Source: CBDFHV01 sp965247705
GTDB lineage: Bacteria > Pseudomonadota > Alphaproteobacteria > Rhodospirillales > CAMCUA01
Assembly (NCBI GenBank): GCA_965247705.1
Contig: CBDFHV010000016.1
Location: forward strand, 1 to 58,469
DNA length: 58,469 bases
Direction: 5' to 3'
Shown: in pieces, positions 24,378-34,073 of the stretch
Numbering within the stretch: position 1 is the stretch's first letter
Layout: every line of letters starts with the position of its first letter
Translations under genes and position numbers: made by a program
The notes under the pieces: generated by a model
Told to the model about the DNA's origin: nothing
The model's database searches: none
Seen by the model: only the letters and a program-made list of their open reading frames with translations

Positions 24378-27044
24378 AGACTGGAACGGCGACGCCGGCC
24401 GCGGCCACAGGGACATCAAGGCCGGCAGCACCGTCAACGTGCACAACAGGGTGAGCGTAATGGCGATCGTCAGCAGAATGCCCATGCTGGCGGTCCCCGG
24501 ATGGCTTGACAGGGCGATGCTGCCGAAAGAGCCGATGGTGGTGAGCGCGCTGAACACCACCGCCCGGGGGGTGCTGGTGGCGAGGGCGTCGCCCCCGTGG
24601 GACGCCTCGCGCTCGCGGAACACCAGATGAATGCCGTTGGCCACGCCCAGCCCGAACAACAGGGGCAGCACGATCACGTTGGCGAAGTTGAAGGAAAGCC
24701 CGAACGTCGCCGCCGAGGCGAGCGTCAGCAGCGCCGCCGCCAAGAGTGGCGCGAACACGAGCACGGTGTCCCGAAAGCTTCTGGTGACCACGGCCAGAAG
24801 CACCGCGATCGCGGACAGCGCGAAGAGGGCCGCCTCGCGGAACGCGGTCACGACGGCGTCGCCGGCGGCCAGAATGGTGACCGGCGTCCCGGTGGCGGTC
24901 GGGGCGACCCGTTGAACGGCTTCGACGAACCGGCGCTGCCCCGCCCGATTTCGGTGCAGGTTTTCCCGTGGCGCGATTTCGACCTTCGTCCGTCCGTCGG
25001 CGGCCACCTGCCGCGCCCTTAGGTCCGGCGGCAGGTCCTCGAGGGTGACGGGTCCCGCGTCCAGGGATTGGCGGAGGTCCTCCAGCCGCTGGGGCAAGGT
25101 GCGCAGCAATCGCTGCTCCAACGTCATCAATCGATCGGCCTCTGCCGCGCCGGTTCCCTTCAGAGCGTCGAGGGCGCGCCCAAGCCGCCGTGCCGCCTCC
25201 CCCGCGGCCCCGCTACCCTTGTCCTCGGCCGTACGCGTCAATGCATCCCGCAGGCGTCCCAGGGCGGCCACCCGTTCGTCGGGTCCTGGAGGGCGGGCGA
25301 TATCGGTGGTCACCAGGGCCGGCGCCAGGAAGTACGCCATATCCTCGATAACGGCCAGCTTGTCCGCCTGGTCCTTCGGTACATAGTCGGCGACGCTCAC
25401 GGCCCGTTTCACGGGTTCCAGCGACCCCAGGCGTCCGGCAACCCGTCGCGCCTCGGACAGATTTTTCGTCATGGCGGTTAAGCCGTAGGTTCCCCGACTC
25501 TCATCCACCATCAGGTCGAGCAGTGTGGCCACGGATTCCGTTCTCGGGTCCTTGAGGTTGAGAGGGTCGAAGTCGAAATCCGTATCCACCGCCAGGATCG
25601 TCGCGCCGAGGCACATGGCGAGCGATATCGCCGCGACGCCGCGCCCGTGCGCCCCAATCCACGGAAGAAATGTCGACGCAGCCCTGGGTTCGGCGTCGAC
25701 CGGACGGGGCGTCGGCGGCAGCAGCGACAGCATAGCCGGCACGACGGTGAGGTTCGTTACCAGGGCGATTCCCATGCCCCCGCCGGCGATCAGCCCCAGT
25801 TCCGCGAGTCCGACGTAGTCCGTGGGCAGAAAGGCCAGAAATCCGATGGCCGCCGCCACGGCGCATAGTACCAGAGCGCCGCCGACGCCCGTCGCCGCCT
25901 CTCCCAGGGCATCGTGATTGGCAACCCCGCGATCGATGGATTCCCGGTAACGCAAGGCAAAATGGATGCCGAAATCCACGCTCAGGCCAATGAAGAGAAC
26001 GGCGAACGCGACCGAGATCAGGTTCAGGTCGCCCACGGCCAGGGCGGCAAAGCCGGCGGTCCACACCAATCCGATCACCAGGGCCACCAGGACTGCCGCC
26101 ACTATTCGCACGCCCCTCAGCCCGATCGCCAGCAAGCCGATGACCAGGGTCAGGGACAGCGCCCCGGCCAGACCAAGGCCTTCTTCCACGCTCCGCAATT
26201 CCTCCGCCGCCAGGGCCGCTGACCCGGTCAGGCGGACGCGGACACCCCGTCCCGCCGTCAATCCCAGGCTGTCGGCCGTACGACGCACCGCCACCATAGC
26301 GTTTCCGGCGGGGCTCAGGCTCGCGAAGTCCAACACCGGCTGAGTCACCAGGAACCGGCGATAGGGCGAATCTGTCGCCGCGTCACCGGTCATCAGGGTC
26401 CGCCAAGACAAGACCGTGTATCGACCCCTGGCCTGGGCCTCGGCCACTTCGGCCATGGCGTCGAGCACCGGTGCGATGTCGATCGGCGGGCGGTCGCCTT
26501 TCGCCGATTCGTCGATGGCCAGGATCAACACGTCGGCGAGGCCGCGTAGGCTGGGATCCTTCCACAGGGAGCCAAGAAAGGGCTGCGCCTCGGCCAGGCG
26601 ATCCGCCAGTCGGTCCAACGCGTCCAGGTCCAGAAAGAGAAGGCCGTTGCGACGGAAAAATGGATCGCCCTGGGGGTCGTAGACATAGGGGAACAGGGCC
26701 GGTTCGCGCCGCAGGCTCTGCGCCAGGGCTCGAGCCCCGTCGTCGGCCTGGTCCGGCGTGTCGCCGTCGATGACGATCAGCAGGCTATCCGATAGCTGGG
26801 GAAAGGCGGCGTTCATGGCCCGGCTGTTCGCCCGGAACGGCAGGTCGGGCGCCAGCATGTCCGTGGTATCGGTGTTTATTCCCAGCCATTCCACCACCGC
26901 GACGACGGACAGCGCGCTCACCGCCAGGGCGACGACCAGAACGGTCCTGGCGCGTCGCCCCACGACGCCCACCCAGCGCGCGAGCAGCCTCGCCAAGGTT
27001 CCCGCCGCACGATCCGTCATGGGCGCCACGTTCCCAACCGCCAC
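24369..27044 (-). CDS. hpnN: Hopanoid-associated RND transporter HpnN
   Basis: This MMPL/RND-family inner-membrane protein is needed in Rhodopseudomonas to move hopanoids to the outer membrane. At 891 residues it has the RND plan: a first helix, a large periplasmic loop, six helices with FIGLSVDFGIHFALRYRE, a second helix and loop, and six more helices ending in NGIHLVFREREASHGGDAL. The start is uncertain between the GTG at 27044 and the ATG at 27020. It follows hpnA by 28 bp on the same strand and overlaps the end of the second mlaC-like gene. The neighbours strongly support the HpnN assignment over other MMPL proteins. Confidence 0.9.
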   Translation of the reverse strand: MAVGNVAPMTDRAAGTLARLLARWVGVVGRRARTVLVVALAVSALSVVAVVEWLGINTDTTDMLAPDLPFRANSRAMNAAFPQLSDSLLIVIDGDTPDQADDGARALAQSLRREPALFPYVYDPQGDPFFRRNGLLFLDLDALDRLADRLAEAQPFLGSLWKDPSLRGLADVLILAIDESAKGDRPPIDIAPVLDAMAEVAEAQARGRYTVLSWRTLMTGDAATDSPYRRFLVTQPVLDFASLSPAGNAMVAVRRTADSLGLTAGRGVRVRLTGSAALAAEELRSVEEGLGLAGALSLTLVIGLLAIGLRGVRIVAAVLVALVIGLVWTAGFAALAVGDLNLISVAFAVLFIGLSVDFGIHFALRYRESIDRGVANHDALGEAATGVGGALVLCAVAAAIGFLAFLPTDYVGLAELGLIAGGGMGIALVTNLTVVPAMLSLLPPTPRPVDAEPRAASTFLPWIGAHGRGVAAISLAMCLGATILAVDTDFDFDPLNLKDPRTESVATLLDLMVDESRGTYGLTAMTKNLSEARRVAGRLGSLEPVKRAVSVADYVPKDQADKLAVIEDMAYFLAPALVTTDIARPPGPDERVAALGRLRDALTRTAEDKGSGAAGEAARRLGRALDALKGTGAAEADRLMTLEQRLLRTLPQRLEDLRQSLDAGPVTLEDLPPDLRARQVAADGRTKVEIAPRENLHRNRAGQRRFVEAVQRVAPTATGTPVTILAAGDAVVTAFREAALFALSAIAVLLAVVTRSFRDTVLVFAPLLAAALLTLASAATFGLSFNFANVIVLPLLFGLGVANGIHLVFREREASHGGDALATSTPRAVVFSALTTIGSFGSIALSSHPGTASMGILLTIAITLTLLCTLTVLPALMSLWPRPASPFQSSR

Positions 27045-27072
27045 ATTCGGTGGACAATCCCTCCGCGCGGCA

Positions 27073-28062
27073 TCAGGTCAAGTAGCCGTTGTCTCTGAAC
27101 CAGGCCACGGCATCCCCAATGGCTTCGGCCGCCCGCCGCGGCTGGTAGCCGAGTTCATCCCGGGCCCGGTCGGAGCGAAAGTACATATGCTTGCGGGCCA
27201 ATCGCGCCCCGTCCACGGTGACGAAGGGTTCGCCCCGGCCGACGAGGCGGGTCACGGCCTCCGCCGCATATGCCATGGGAAGCACGACGCCGTGGGGCAG
27301 GCGCCACCGGGGCGCCTTGCGCGATGTCGCCCGGGCCACTTCCTCCAGAATACGCTTCAGGCTCATGTCCTCGCTGCCCAGAACGTAGCGTCGGCCCAGC
27401 CGGCCGGATTCATAGGCCAGCAGATGTCCCTCGGCCACATCGTCCACATGGACCACGTTCAATCCCGTGTCCACGTAAGCCGGCATGCCGCCGGTGGCGG
27501 CCTGCACGATCATCCGCCCCGTGGGGGTCGGCTTGATATCCCGCGGCCCGAGCGGCGTCGAGGGATTAACGATCACCGCCGGCAGGCCCTCCTCGGATAC
27601 CATCCGCCGCACAAGTTCCTCGGCCCGATACTTCGACTGCTTGTAGGGGCCGATCATGTCCTCGAACCCGACCGACGTTTCCTCGTCGCCAGGGCCGTCC
27701 GCGGGGATGCCAAGGGTGGCCACGCTGCTTGTGTAGACGATTCGCGAGACGCGCGCGTCAAGGGCCGCCAGCATAAGTTGGTAGGTGCCATCCACGTTGG
27801 CGGCGAACATGGTCCGGGGGTCCGGGGTCCATAGGCGATAGTCGGCGGCGACGTGAAACAGGCCGTCACACCCCGCGATAGCCCGGGAAAGGGAGTCGAC
27901 CCGGGTCAAATCGCCTTCGGCCACCTCCACGTCCAGCCCGGCAAGGTTCCGCCGGTCGCCGCCGGGACGGGCCAGAACGCGGACGGACCGGCCGCGGCGC
28001 AGCAACAGCCGAGCCACCGCGGCACCGACGAAACCGGTGGCGCCGGTGACAAGCACCGTCAC
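27073..28062 (-). CDS. hpnA: Hopanoid-associated sugar epimerase HpnA
   Basis: This NAD-dependent epimerase/dehydratase of the extended SDR family is tied to hopanoid head-group metabolism. The 329-residue protein starts TVLVTGATGFVGAAVARLLL with the GxxGxxG nucleotide motif. It has the Asp preceding GLFHVAADYRLW, the YTSSVATLG segment and the catalytic YKQSKYRAEE (YxxxK). The GTG at 28062 is used since the Rossmann strand begins at once and GGAG lies 9 nt upstream. An IS5-family element sits 98 bp upstream, so the promoter shared with the divergent ispH has been disturbed. Confidence 0.92.
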   Translation of the reverse strand: MTVLVTGATGFVGAAVARLLLRRGRSVRVLARPGGDRRNLAGLDVEVAEGDLTRVDSLSRAIAGCDGLFHVAADYRLWTPDPRTMFAANVDGTYQLMLAALDARVSRIVYTSSVATLGIPADGPGDEETSVGFEDMIGPYKQSKYRAEELVRRMVSEEGLPAVIVNPSTPLGPRDIKPTPTGRMIVQAATGGMPAYVDTGLNVVHVDDVAEGHLLAYESGRLGRRYVLGSEDMSLKRILEEVARATSRKAPRWRLPHGVVLPMAYAAEAVTRLVGRGEPFVTVDGARLARKHMYFRSDRARDELGYQPRRAAEAIGDAVAWFRDNGYLT

Positions 28063-28160
28063 CGATGATTCTCCGTGGGGAACGTAAACGTCATGGCGGT
28101 CACTTGGTCGTGGCCTCGATCCGGCAGAACAGCGGTCGCGATCCCTATGATCGCGCATTA

Positions 28161-29005
28161 GGGTCATAACTCATTAACCATTATCTGATTCAATGTCTTG
28201 GAACCGAACGCAGGAGGTTTTGAGGCATGCGCGGATCATTTTGGCTCTCAGATCAGCAATGGGCGGCGATCGAGCCGCATCTTCCTTACTACGCGGCGGG
28301 TAAGCGGCGCGAGGATGATCGGCGGATCATCAGTGGCATCCTTCACGTTCTCCAGTCGGGCTGCCGCTGGCAGGACTGCCCACCGGCGTACGGGCCTTCG
28401 ACGACGGTCTACAATCGCTATAACCGGTGGTCGCAACGTGGTCACTGGCAGTACCTGTTCTCGGCTTTGACGGAGAGCCTGGCAGGGACACCGCAACAGG
28501 TCTCCATCGACACCACACACGTCAAGGCGCATCGCTGCGCCGGCGGCGGAAAAGGGGGGCCTCTGCTCAGGCCATCGGCCGCACAAAGGGCGGACGCAAC
28601 ACCAAGGTCCATGCCCTGAGCGACGAACATTGCCGGCCCCTGGCCTTCTACCTGACCCCCGGCCAGACCGCCGACATCAAGGGCGCCGTCATGCTCGCCG
28701 CGCATCTGCCGAGGACGCGATATCTTCTCGCCGACAAGGCCTATGACGCCGACCACTGGCGCGCCTGCCTGCTACGCCATCGGTTAGAAAATCCAGCCGG
28801 TCATCCCCAACAAGGTGAACCGCAAACAACCTCATCCCTTCGACACAGAGCGATACAAAGACCGAAACACCATCGAGCGCATGTTCGGACGCCTCAAGGA
28901 CTTCCGACGCATCGCCACGCGATACGACAAGAAGGCGGAAAACTTTCTCGCCGGACTATGTCTCGCCGCACTCATCTGTTATTGGATTTGAATGAGTCTG
29001 GACCC
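28161..29005 (+). mobile_element. IS5-family (IS427-like) insertion sequence between hpnA and ispH
   Basis: The 845-bp element has imperfect inverted ends: GGGTCATAACTCATT on the left and the complement GGGTCCAGACTCATT on the right. It is flanked by TA on both sides (28159-28160 and 29006-29007), as expected for the IS427 subgroup. It carries one transposase in more than one frame. Confidence 0.88.
28227..28991 (+). pseudogene. IS5-family transposase, two frame changes
   Basis: The DDE transposase is spread over three frame segments. The first (28227 to about 28555) has the DUF4096-like N-terminus LSDQQWAAIEPHLP and SIDTTHVKAH. A -1 shift near the AAAAGGGGGG run leads to AQAIGRTKGGRNTKVHAL and ADKAYDAD; this first shift is the programmed kind seen in IS427 elements. 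The rest, PVIPNKVNRKQ, RNTIERMFGRLKDFRR and the end at 28991, needs a +1 shift near 28790, where one extra base (in GGTTAGAAAA) seems inserted. That second change is not programmed, so the enzyme is probably dead. Confidence 0.82.
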
Positions 29006-29137
29006 TAGAAACGTGATAAGAAACGAATGTCGCACGTCGGGGGTTCAGCAAACGATCGTTCGACCCTATGTATGTGCGAACTTTTGGGTCAATCGCCTGA
29101 CGTTGCCGCACCCCTACTCCAATATCGAGGCGTCACC

Positions 29138-30112
29138 TTGCCTGCAACCACCAAATCCGTCTTCAAGATTCTCTTGTCCAAACCCCGTGGATTTTGCGCC
29201 GGCGTCGAGCGGGCCATCGAAATCGTAGAACGGGCCTTGGAGCTGTACGGACCGCCGGTCTATGTCCGTCACGAGATCGTCCACAACAAGCGAGTCGTGG
29301 AGAGCCTGCGCGCCAAGGGGGCTGTCTTCGTCGAGGAATTGGAGGAGGTGCCGGACGGCGCCGTAACCATTTTCAGCGCTCACGGGGTGTCGGAGTGCGT
29401 CGAGAACGAGGCCAAGGCTCGCAGCCTGCCGGTGATCGACGCCACCTGTCCCCTGGTGACGAAGGTCCATAAGGAAGGCCAGAATCACGCCCGCAAGTCC
29501 CGCGAGGTGATCCTCATCGGCCATGCCGGCCATCCGGAGGTGGATGGCACCAGGGGCCGGATTCCCGGCGGTGTCCACTTGGTGGCGTCGGTAAAGGACG
29601 TGGGTGCGCTGGAGGTGTCGGATCCGGAGCGGGTGGCCTACGTCACCCAAACCACTCTCAGCGTCGATGACACCCGCGACGTCATCGACGCGCTCAAGGC
29701 CCGGTTTCCGGCAATCGTCGGCCCCGACGTGCGCGACATCTGCTATGCCACCCAGAACCGGCAGCAAGCGGTGCGCCATATCGCCGCCAAAGTGGATCTG
29801 CTGTTGGTCGTCGGGGCGGCGAACAGCTCCAATTCCAACCGCCTGCGGGAGATCGGCGCCCAGATGGGCATTCCGAGCTATCTGATCGACGATGCCGACT
29901 CCCTCGAGTCGTCGTGGCTTTCGGGTGTGCGGACGATCGGCCTCACCGCCGGCGCCTCGGCGCCCGAGGAACTGGTTCAGGAGTTGATCCGCGCCATCGC
30001 GGCACGCGGCCCCGTGTCGGTGGAGGAAGTTGCCGGCGTCGAGGAAACCGTTCAGTTCAAGCTGCCCCGCCAGTTGACGGAACCGCTTGATGCCCGCCAC
30101 GGCGTCGCCTGA
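29138..30112 (+). CDS. ispH: 4-hydroxy-3-methylbut-2-enyl diphosphate reductase
   Basis: IspH makes IPP and DMAPP from HMBPP, the last step of the MEP pathway, using a 4Fe-4S cluster. The 324-residue protein has the three cluster cysteines Cys20 (RGFCAGV), Cys104 (DATCPLV) and Cys202 (DICYATQNR), plus the substrate segments SAHGVSE, GHAGHPEV, TQTTLS and NSSNSNRL. The TTG at 29138 is taken as the start because PATTKSVFKILL begins the fold and GAGG lies upstream; no in-frame ATG is suitable. hpnH follows after 24 bp, linking isoprenoid supply to hopanoid synthesis. The IS5-family element ends 132 bp upstream. Confidence 0.95.
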   Translation: MPATTKSVFKILLSKPRGFCAGVERAIEIVERALELYGPPVYVRHEIVHNKRVVESLRAKGAVFVEELEEVPDGAVTIFSAHGVSECVENEAKARSLPVIDATCPLVTKVHKEGQNHARKSREVILIGHAGHPEVDGTRGRIPGGVHLVASVKDVGALEVSDPERVAYVTQTTLSVDDTRDVIDALKARFPAIVGPDVRDICYATQNRQQAVRHIAAKVDLLLVVGAANSSNSNRLREIGAQMGIPSYLIDDADSLESSWLSGVRTIGLTAGASAPEELVQELIRAIAARGPVSVEEVAGVEETVQFKLPRQLTEPLDARHGVA

Positions 30113-30136
30113 ACCCCTTACGCCGGAGACTTTCCC

Positions 30137-31279
30137 TTGCCCGTTCCCCTGATCCAGCAAATCCGCGTCGGCGCCTATGTCTTCGGTCAGCGAATCCGGG
30201 GCGTGGAGCGCTATCCCCTGGTGCTGATGCTGGAACCCTTGTTCCGCTGCAATCTGGCCTGCCCGGGCTGCGGCAAGATCGACTATCCGACGCCGATTCT
30301 CAACCGCCGCCTCAGTGCCGAGGAATGCCTGAACGCGGTGGATGAATGCGGCGCACCCATCGTCTCCATTCCCGGTGGCGAGCCGCTGATCCACAAGGAG
30401 ATCGACGCCATCGTCAAGGGGATCGTCGGGCGCAAGAAGTTCGTCTATCTGTGCACCAACGCCCTGCTGCTGGAAAAGAAGCTCCATCTGTTCGAGCCCT
30501 CCCCATACCTCACCTTCTCAGTCCATCTGGACGGCCTGGAGCATCACCACGACCGGGCGGTGGACCAGAAGGGTGTGTTTCAGCAGGCCGTGGCCGCCAT
30601 TCGAACGGCACGAGCGAAGGGATTCCGGGTCAACGTCAACTGCACTCTCTTTGACCAGATGACACCCGAGGAGATCGCCGATTTCTTCGAGTTCGCCACC
30701 AACGATCTGGGAGTCGAGGGAATCACCGTCTCGCCCGGCTACGCCTACGAGCGTGCCCCGGACCAAGAGCATTTCCTGACCCGTCGCCGGACCAAGGAGC
30801 TTTTCCGCACCGTATTCCGCCTCGGACGCCAACGGGGCAGCAAGTGGCGCTTCAGCCAATCCACCCTGTTCATGGATTTTCTGGCCGGCAACCAGCAATA
30901 CCGCTGCACCCCATGGGGAAACCCGACCCGCAACATCTTCGGCTGGCAGCGCCCCTGCTATCTACTCAACGAGGGCTACGCGCCGACCTTCAAGGCGCTG
31001 ATGGAAGAGACCGAATGGGACCGCTACGGCACCGGTAACTACGAGAAGTGCGCTGACTGCATGGTCCATTGCGGCTATGAGCCGACGGCGGTGATGGATA
31101 CGGTCCGCCATCCCGTGAAAGCGTTGCTGCGCGCCGTGCGAGGCATCGAGACCGAGGCCCCCATGGCCCCCGAAATTCCCCTCGACGTTCAGCGCCCGGC
31201 CGAGTACGTGTTCGAGAAGATGGTCGCCGACCTATCCAAACCCGAAACGGAACGGCGCGAGAAGAGCGACGCGGCGTAG
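30137..31279 (+). CDS. hpnH: Adenosyl-hopane synthase HpnH (radical SAM)
   Basis: HpnH attaches the 5'-deoxyadenosyl radical from SAM to diploptene, making adenosylhopane, the first step to extended hopanoids. The 380-residue protein starts VPLIQQIRVGAYV, as is usual for HpnH, and carries the CX3CX2C cluster motif with Cys38, Cys42 and Cys45. SIPGGEPLIH and the later NIFGWQRPCYLLNEGY and ADCMVHCGYEP follow, with cysteines of the DUF3463 C-terminal domain. The start is a TTG at 30137 with GGAG 8 nt upstream. Its last 48 bp overlap the convergent hpnG gene. It forms an operon with ispH. Confidence 0.94.
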   Translation: MPVPLIQQIRVGAYVFGQRIRGVERYPLVLMLEPLFRCNLACPGCGKIDYPTPILNRRLSAEECLNAVDECGAPIVSIPGGEPLIHKEIDAIVKGIVGRKKFVYLCTNALLLEKKLHLFEPSPYLTFSVHLDGLEHHHDRAVDQKGVFQQAVAAIRTARAKGFRVNVNCTLFDQMTPEEIADFFEFATNDLGVEGITVSPGYAYERAPDQEHFLTRRRTKELFRTVFRLGRQRGSKWRFSQSTLFMDFLAGNQQYRCTPWGNPTRNIFGWQRPCYLLNEGYAPTFKALMEETEWDRYGTGNYEKCADCMVHCGYEPTAVMDTVRHPVKALLRAVRGIETEAPMAPEIPLDVQRPAEYVFEKMVADLSKPETERREKSDAA

Positions 31280-31915
31280 GGCGGCCATGGCGCGGCGGCT
31301 GTCGGCGCCGATCCGTATCATTTGGGGAAAATCATGGGGGCGGCCGATCAGGCCGGCCAGGGCCTTCAGGGGCCGTATCCGACCATCCGCGCCGACGACC
31401 TCCGTCAGCCACGGGGGAAGCGCCCGCCCGGCAGGATCGGCCACACAGCGCAGGGCCAACCACGGCAGCCGCGCATCGTGGGCCACGCGGGCCACGGCGC
31501 CTGTTTCCATGTCGACGCAGGCGGCGCCTGTCTCGTTGAACAAGCGCGCCTTGTCCTGGACGCCCAGAACCGGATGATCGCTTGCCGCAAGTGTTGCCCG
31601 CCGAGCGGCCGTCACGGCGCAAAGGGAATCGGCCCAGGGCGCGTGGGCTTGCAGGCGCTCCCCATCGGAATACACCACGGATTCGGCGACGATGACCGAT
31701 CCCGGCGCATGCGCTGGATCCAGCCCACCGGCGATTCCGAAGCTGAGAAGCGCCTCGCAGCCCGCATCGATCAGCGCCCGCGCGTGTTCGGCGGCCCGGG
31801 ATGCGTGGGCCCCGGCGCAACGAACGCGAGCGCCCTTACCAGCACCCGCCCCCGCGACAAACGCCTCGCTGGCAAGTCCGGTGACGATGCCGAGGCAGGC
31901 GGCATCGTCGCTCAT
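31232..31915 (-). CDS. hpnG: Hopanoid-associated phosphorylase HpnG
   Basis: HpnG is a nucleoside-phosphorylase-like enzyme that removes adenine from adenosylhopane to give ribosylhopane. The 227-residue protein shows the PNP/UDP fold: GIVTGLASEAF, then LLSFGIAGGLDP, GSVIVAESVVYSDG and the substrate motif ACVDMETGAVARVA. It begins at the ATG at 31915, overlapping the hpnE stop by ATGA. Its 3' end crosses the hpnH stop region, which gives a 48-bp tail-to-tail overlap. It is the last gene of the minus-strand hpn run; hpnF/shc, usually placed between hpnE and hpnG, is missing. Confidence 0.92.
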   Translation of the reverse strand: MSDDAACLGIVTGLASEAFVAGAGAGKGARVRCAGAHASRAAEHARALIDAGCEALLSFGIAGGLDPAHAPGSVIVAESVVYSDGERLQAHAPWADSLCAVTAARRATLAASDHPVLGVQDKARLFNETGAACVDMETGAVARVAHDARLPWLALRCVADPAGRALPPWLTEVVGADGRIRPLKALAGLIGRPHDFPQMIRIGADSRRAMAALRRVALLAPFRFGFG

Positions 31916-33171
31916 GAGCGTGTCCCATGGGGAGAAAGAATCGACGCGGCGGCATCGCCGGACCGAACCGCCCCCTCGATGGTGGCCGGTAGACCCGTGT
32001 CGGTCCAATCGCCGGCCAGCAGCAGGTTGTGCCACGGCGTTCGCGGCCCAGGACGGCGCCGCAATTCGGCCGGCGTTTGGGCGAAGGTGGCCCGGCGCTC
32101 CTTGACCACCCGATGCGGCGGTATGGGTGACTCATCCAGGTGCAAGGCTTGCGCCACGTCCCGCCACAGGGTCTTCGCCAGGGCTTCCACAGGCAAATCC
32201 ACAAGGTCGGTGGCGGCGCTCACCGTGACCGAAGCGATGCCGTTGCGCTGGAAAAGCCACTGCGCGGTGCCGCCCAGGATGCCGAGAACGGATATGGCGC
32301 TACCCTCGGCCGGCAGGCGGAAATGGGCGTTGACGATGGGCCGGAGGGACTCCGGGGCGACGATGCCGGGCAACAGCTCACGGGCAACCGACGGCGGCAG
32401 CGCGAGCACGACACCATCGTCGTCGCCCACGGGAACCCGTATGTCCCCGAACCCCAGGCCGACGACCCGGGTGTCCGACAGGTGGAGGGCACGAAGTCGC
32501 GCCGAGAAGCGCACGGCGACGCCCTTATTCCGCACCCAGGCCACGGCGGGCGTCACCAAGGCGTGACTCAGTCCCTCCAGGGCCACCCGCGGCCTGCAGG
32601 CGCTCTCGCCGCGGCCAAAGGTTTCCCTCAGGACGGGCCACATGAGTTGGGCCGCGGCCTCCGACGGATCCGTGTTGAGCACGGCGAGCGCCAGCGGATG
32701 CCAGAACCGGCCGTAAAGAACACCGGGACCGCCGAGGCTTTGGGAGACCGTTTCGCCGTCCGCCGCGCGGGCCAGCCCCAGGGCGCGCAGATACTCGCCC
32801 AGGCCCGCCCCCGGCACCCGACCGGGACCGGCGAGAAGGCGCCACGGGATACGACCATGGTCCGGCGCGACGGTCCAGCGCTGACCGGACTTCAAATCGA
32901 CGAAAGGAAAGGCCGCCCGGGGTGGGGTCCAGAAGGCGTCCTCGGAACCGATGCGGGACAGGTAGGCGTTCACCGATTCGTTGCCGGTCAGAATAAGGTG
33001 GTTTCCGTTGTCCACCTCCCGCCCCACCCGGTCGTCATGGAACGACCGGCAGCGGCCGCCCGCGTGGCCCGCCGCTTCGTAGAGCGCGACCGGGCGCCCC
33101 CGTGCCGTCAAGGCGACGGCGCAGGCGAGTCCGGCCATGCCGGCGCCGACCACGTGGATCGTTCCCGTCAC
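31912..33171 (-). CDS. hpnE: Hydroxysqualene dehydroxylase HpnE
   Basis: This FAD-dependent amine-oxidase-fold enzyme carries out the last step of the HpnC-HpnD-HpnE route to squalene, the reductive removal of the hydroxyl from hydroxysqualene. The 419-residue protein opens with the FAD motif IHVVGAGMAGLACAVAL and LYEAAGHAGGRCRS. It ends with LLAGDWTDTGLPATIEGAVRSG, the usual C-terminal FAD segment. The GTG at 33171 gives the expected N-terminus and is one base from the hpnD stop (TGAgGTG). The order hpnC-D-E is the classic squalene cassette. Confidence 0.93.
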   Translation of the reverse strand: MTGTIHVVGAGMAGLACAVALTARGRPVALYEAAGHAGGRCRSFHDDRVGREVDNGNHLILTGNESVNAYLSRIGSEDAFWTPPRAAFPFVDLKSGQRWTVAPDHGRIPWRLLAGPGRVPGAGLGEYLRALGLARAADGETVSQSLGGPGVLYGRFWHPLALAVLNTDPSEAAAQLMWPVLRETFGRGESACRPRVALEGLSHALVTPAVAWVRNKGVAVRFSARLRALHLSDTRVVGLGFGDIRVPVGDDDGVVLALPPSVARELLPGIVAPESLRPIVNAHFRLPAEGSAISVLGILGGTAQWLFQRNGIASVTVSAATDLVDLPVEALAKTLWRDVAQALHLDESPIPPHRVVKERRATFAQTPAELRRRPGPRTPWHNLLLAGDWTDTGLPATIEGAVRSGDAAASILSPHGTRS

Positions 33172-33172
33172 C

Positions 33173-34039
33173 TCACAGGAACCCGTGGCGGAACGCGATC
33201 CACAGCTTTGCCAAACGGGACACTCGCACCGGCTCGTCCAAGCGGGTCCAGCCTCGCCGGGCAAGAAGCCGCAAAACCTGCTGGTAGACGCGCATCATCA
33301 CGGCCGCCGGTCGCACCCGCCGACGATCGCACCGTGCGAGAGCGCTCTCAGCTTCGGCGAACCGTTGGTTGGCCATCGCCGCCAGGTGCTCGCAGGCGGC
33401 GGGCAGCGCCGGGTGAGAGAGGATATCCGTCACGTCGCGCGCATCCTCGATACCGTGATCCCGAAGCAGTTCCGCGGGCAGGTAGAGCCGGTCCCGGGAC
33501 GCGTCCTCCTTGATGTCGCGGAGAATGTTGGCGAGCTGCAAGGCCTCGCCAAGGCTGCTCGCCAGGTCCTGGCCGGCCTCGGTGTCCTCACCGAACACCC
33601 GCACGGAAAGGCGCCCCACGGCGCAGGCCACACGATCGCAATACCGGTGCAAGGCAGCCATGTCGGGAAACCGAAGACGGTCCGCGGCGTCCGTCTCCAT
33701 GCCTTCGATCACGGCCAGAAAGTCCTCCCGCCGAAGGGCGTAGCGTCGTACCGCGGGTCCCAGGGCACGGGTTACCGCCGTGGTGGGACGGCCGGCAAAA
33801 AGCGTATCGATCTCTCGGCGCCATTCCGCGAGCTGCCGCCGCTTCCCGGCCACGCTGCCCGGTTCGTCGGCGATGTCGTCCACCTCGCGGCAAAAGGCGT
33901 AGATCGCGAACATCGCTTGCCGCTGATCAGTGGCCAGAATCCGCATGCCGGAAGCAAACGACGACCCCGACCGGCGAACCACCTCTTCCACATGGGCCCG
34001 GTCTTGATCGCTGGGAAGAGGTGGCGCGCTGTGTTCCAT
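33173..34039 (-). CDS. hpnD: Presqualene diphosphate synthase HpnD
   Basis: HpnD condenses two farnesyl diphosphates to presqualene diphosphate. The 288-residue all-helical prenyl synthase has the first Asp-rich motif in CREVDDIADE (54-58) and the second in LRDIKEDASRDRLYLP, both Mg2+ sites of squalene/phytoene synthases. The start is the ATG at 34039. It lies 34 bp after the hpnB remnant and almost touches hpnE. Confidence 0.94.
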   Translation of the reverse strand: MEHSAPPLPSDQDRAHVEEVVRRSGSSFASGMRILATDQRQAMFAIYAFCREVDDIADEPGSVAGKRRQLAEWRREIDTLFAGRPTTAVTRALGPAVRRYALRREDFLAVIEGMETDAADRLRFPDMAALHRYCDRVACAVGRLSVRVFGEDTEAGQDLASSLGEALQLANILRDIKEDASRDRLYLPAELLRDHGIEDARDVTDILSHPALPAACEHLAAMANQRFAEAESALARCDRRRVRPAAVMMRVYQQVLRLLARRGWTRLDEPVRVSRLAKLWIAFRHGFL

Positions 34040-34073
34040 TTCACAAGAGGGATACAGGATGCGTCCCGTCCCG

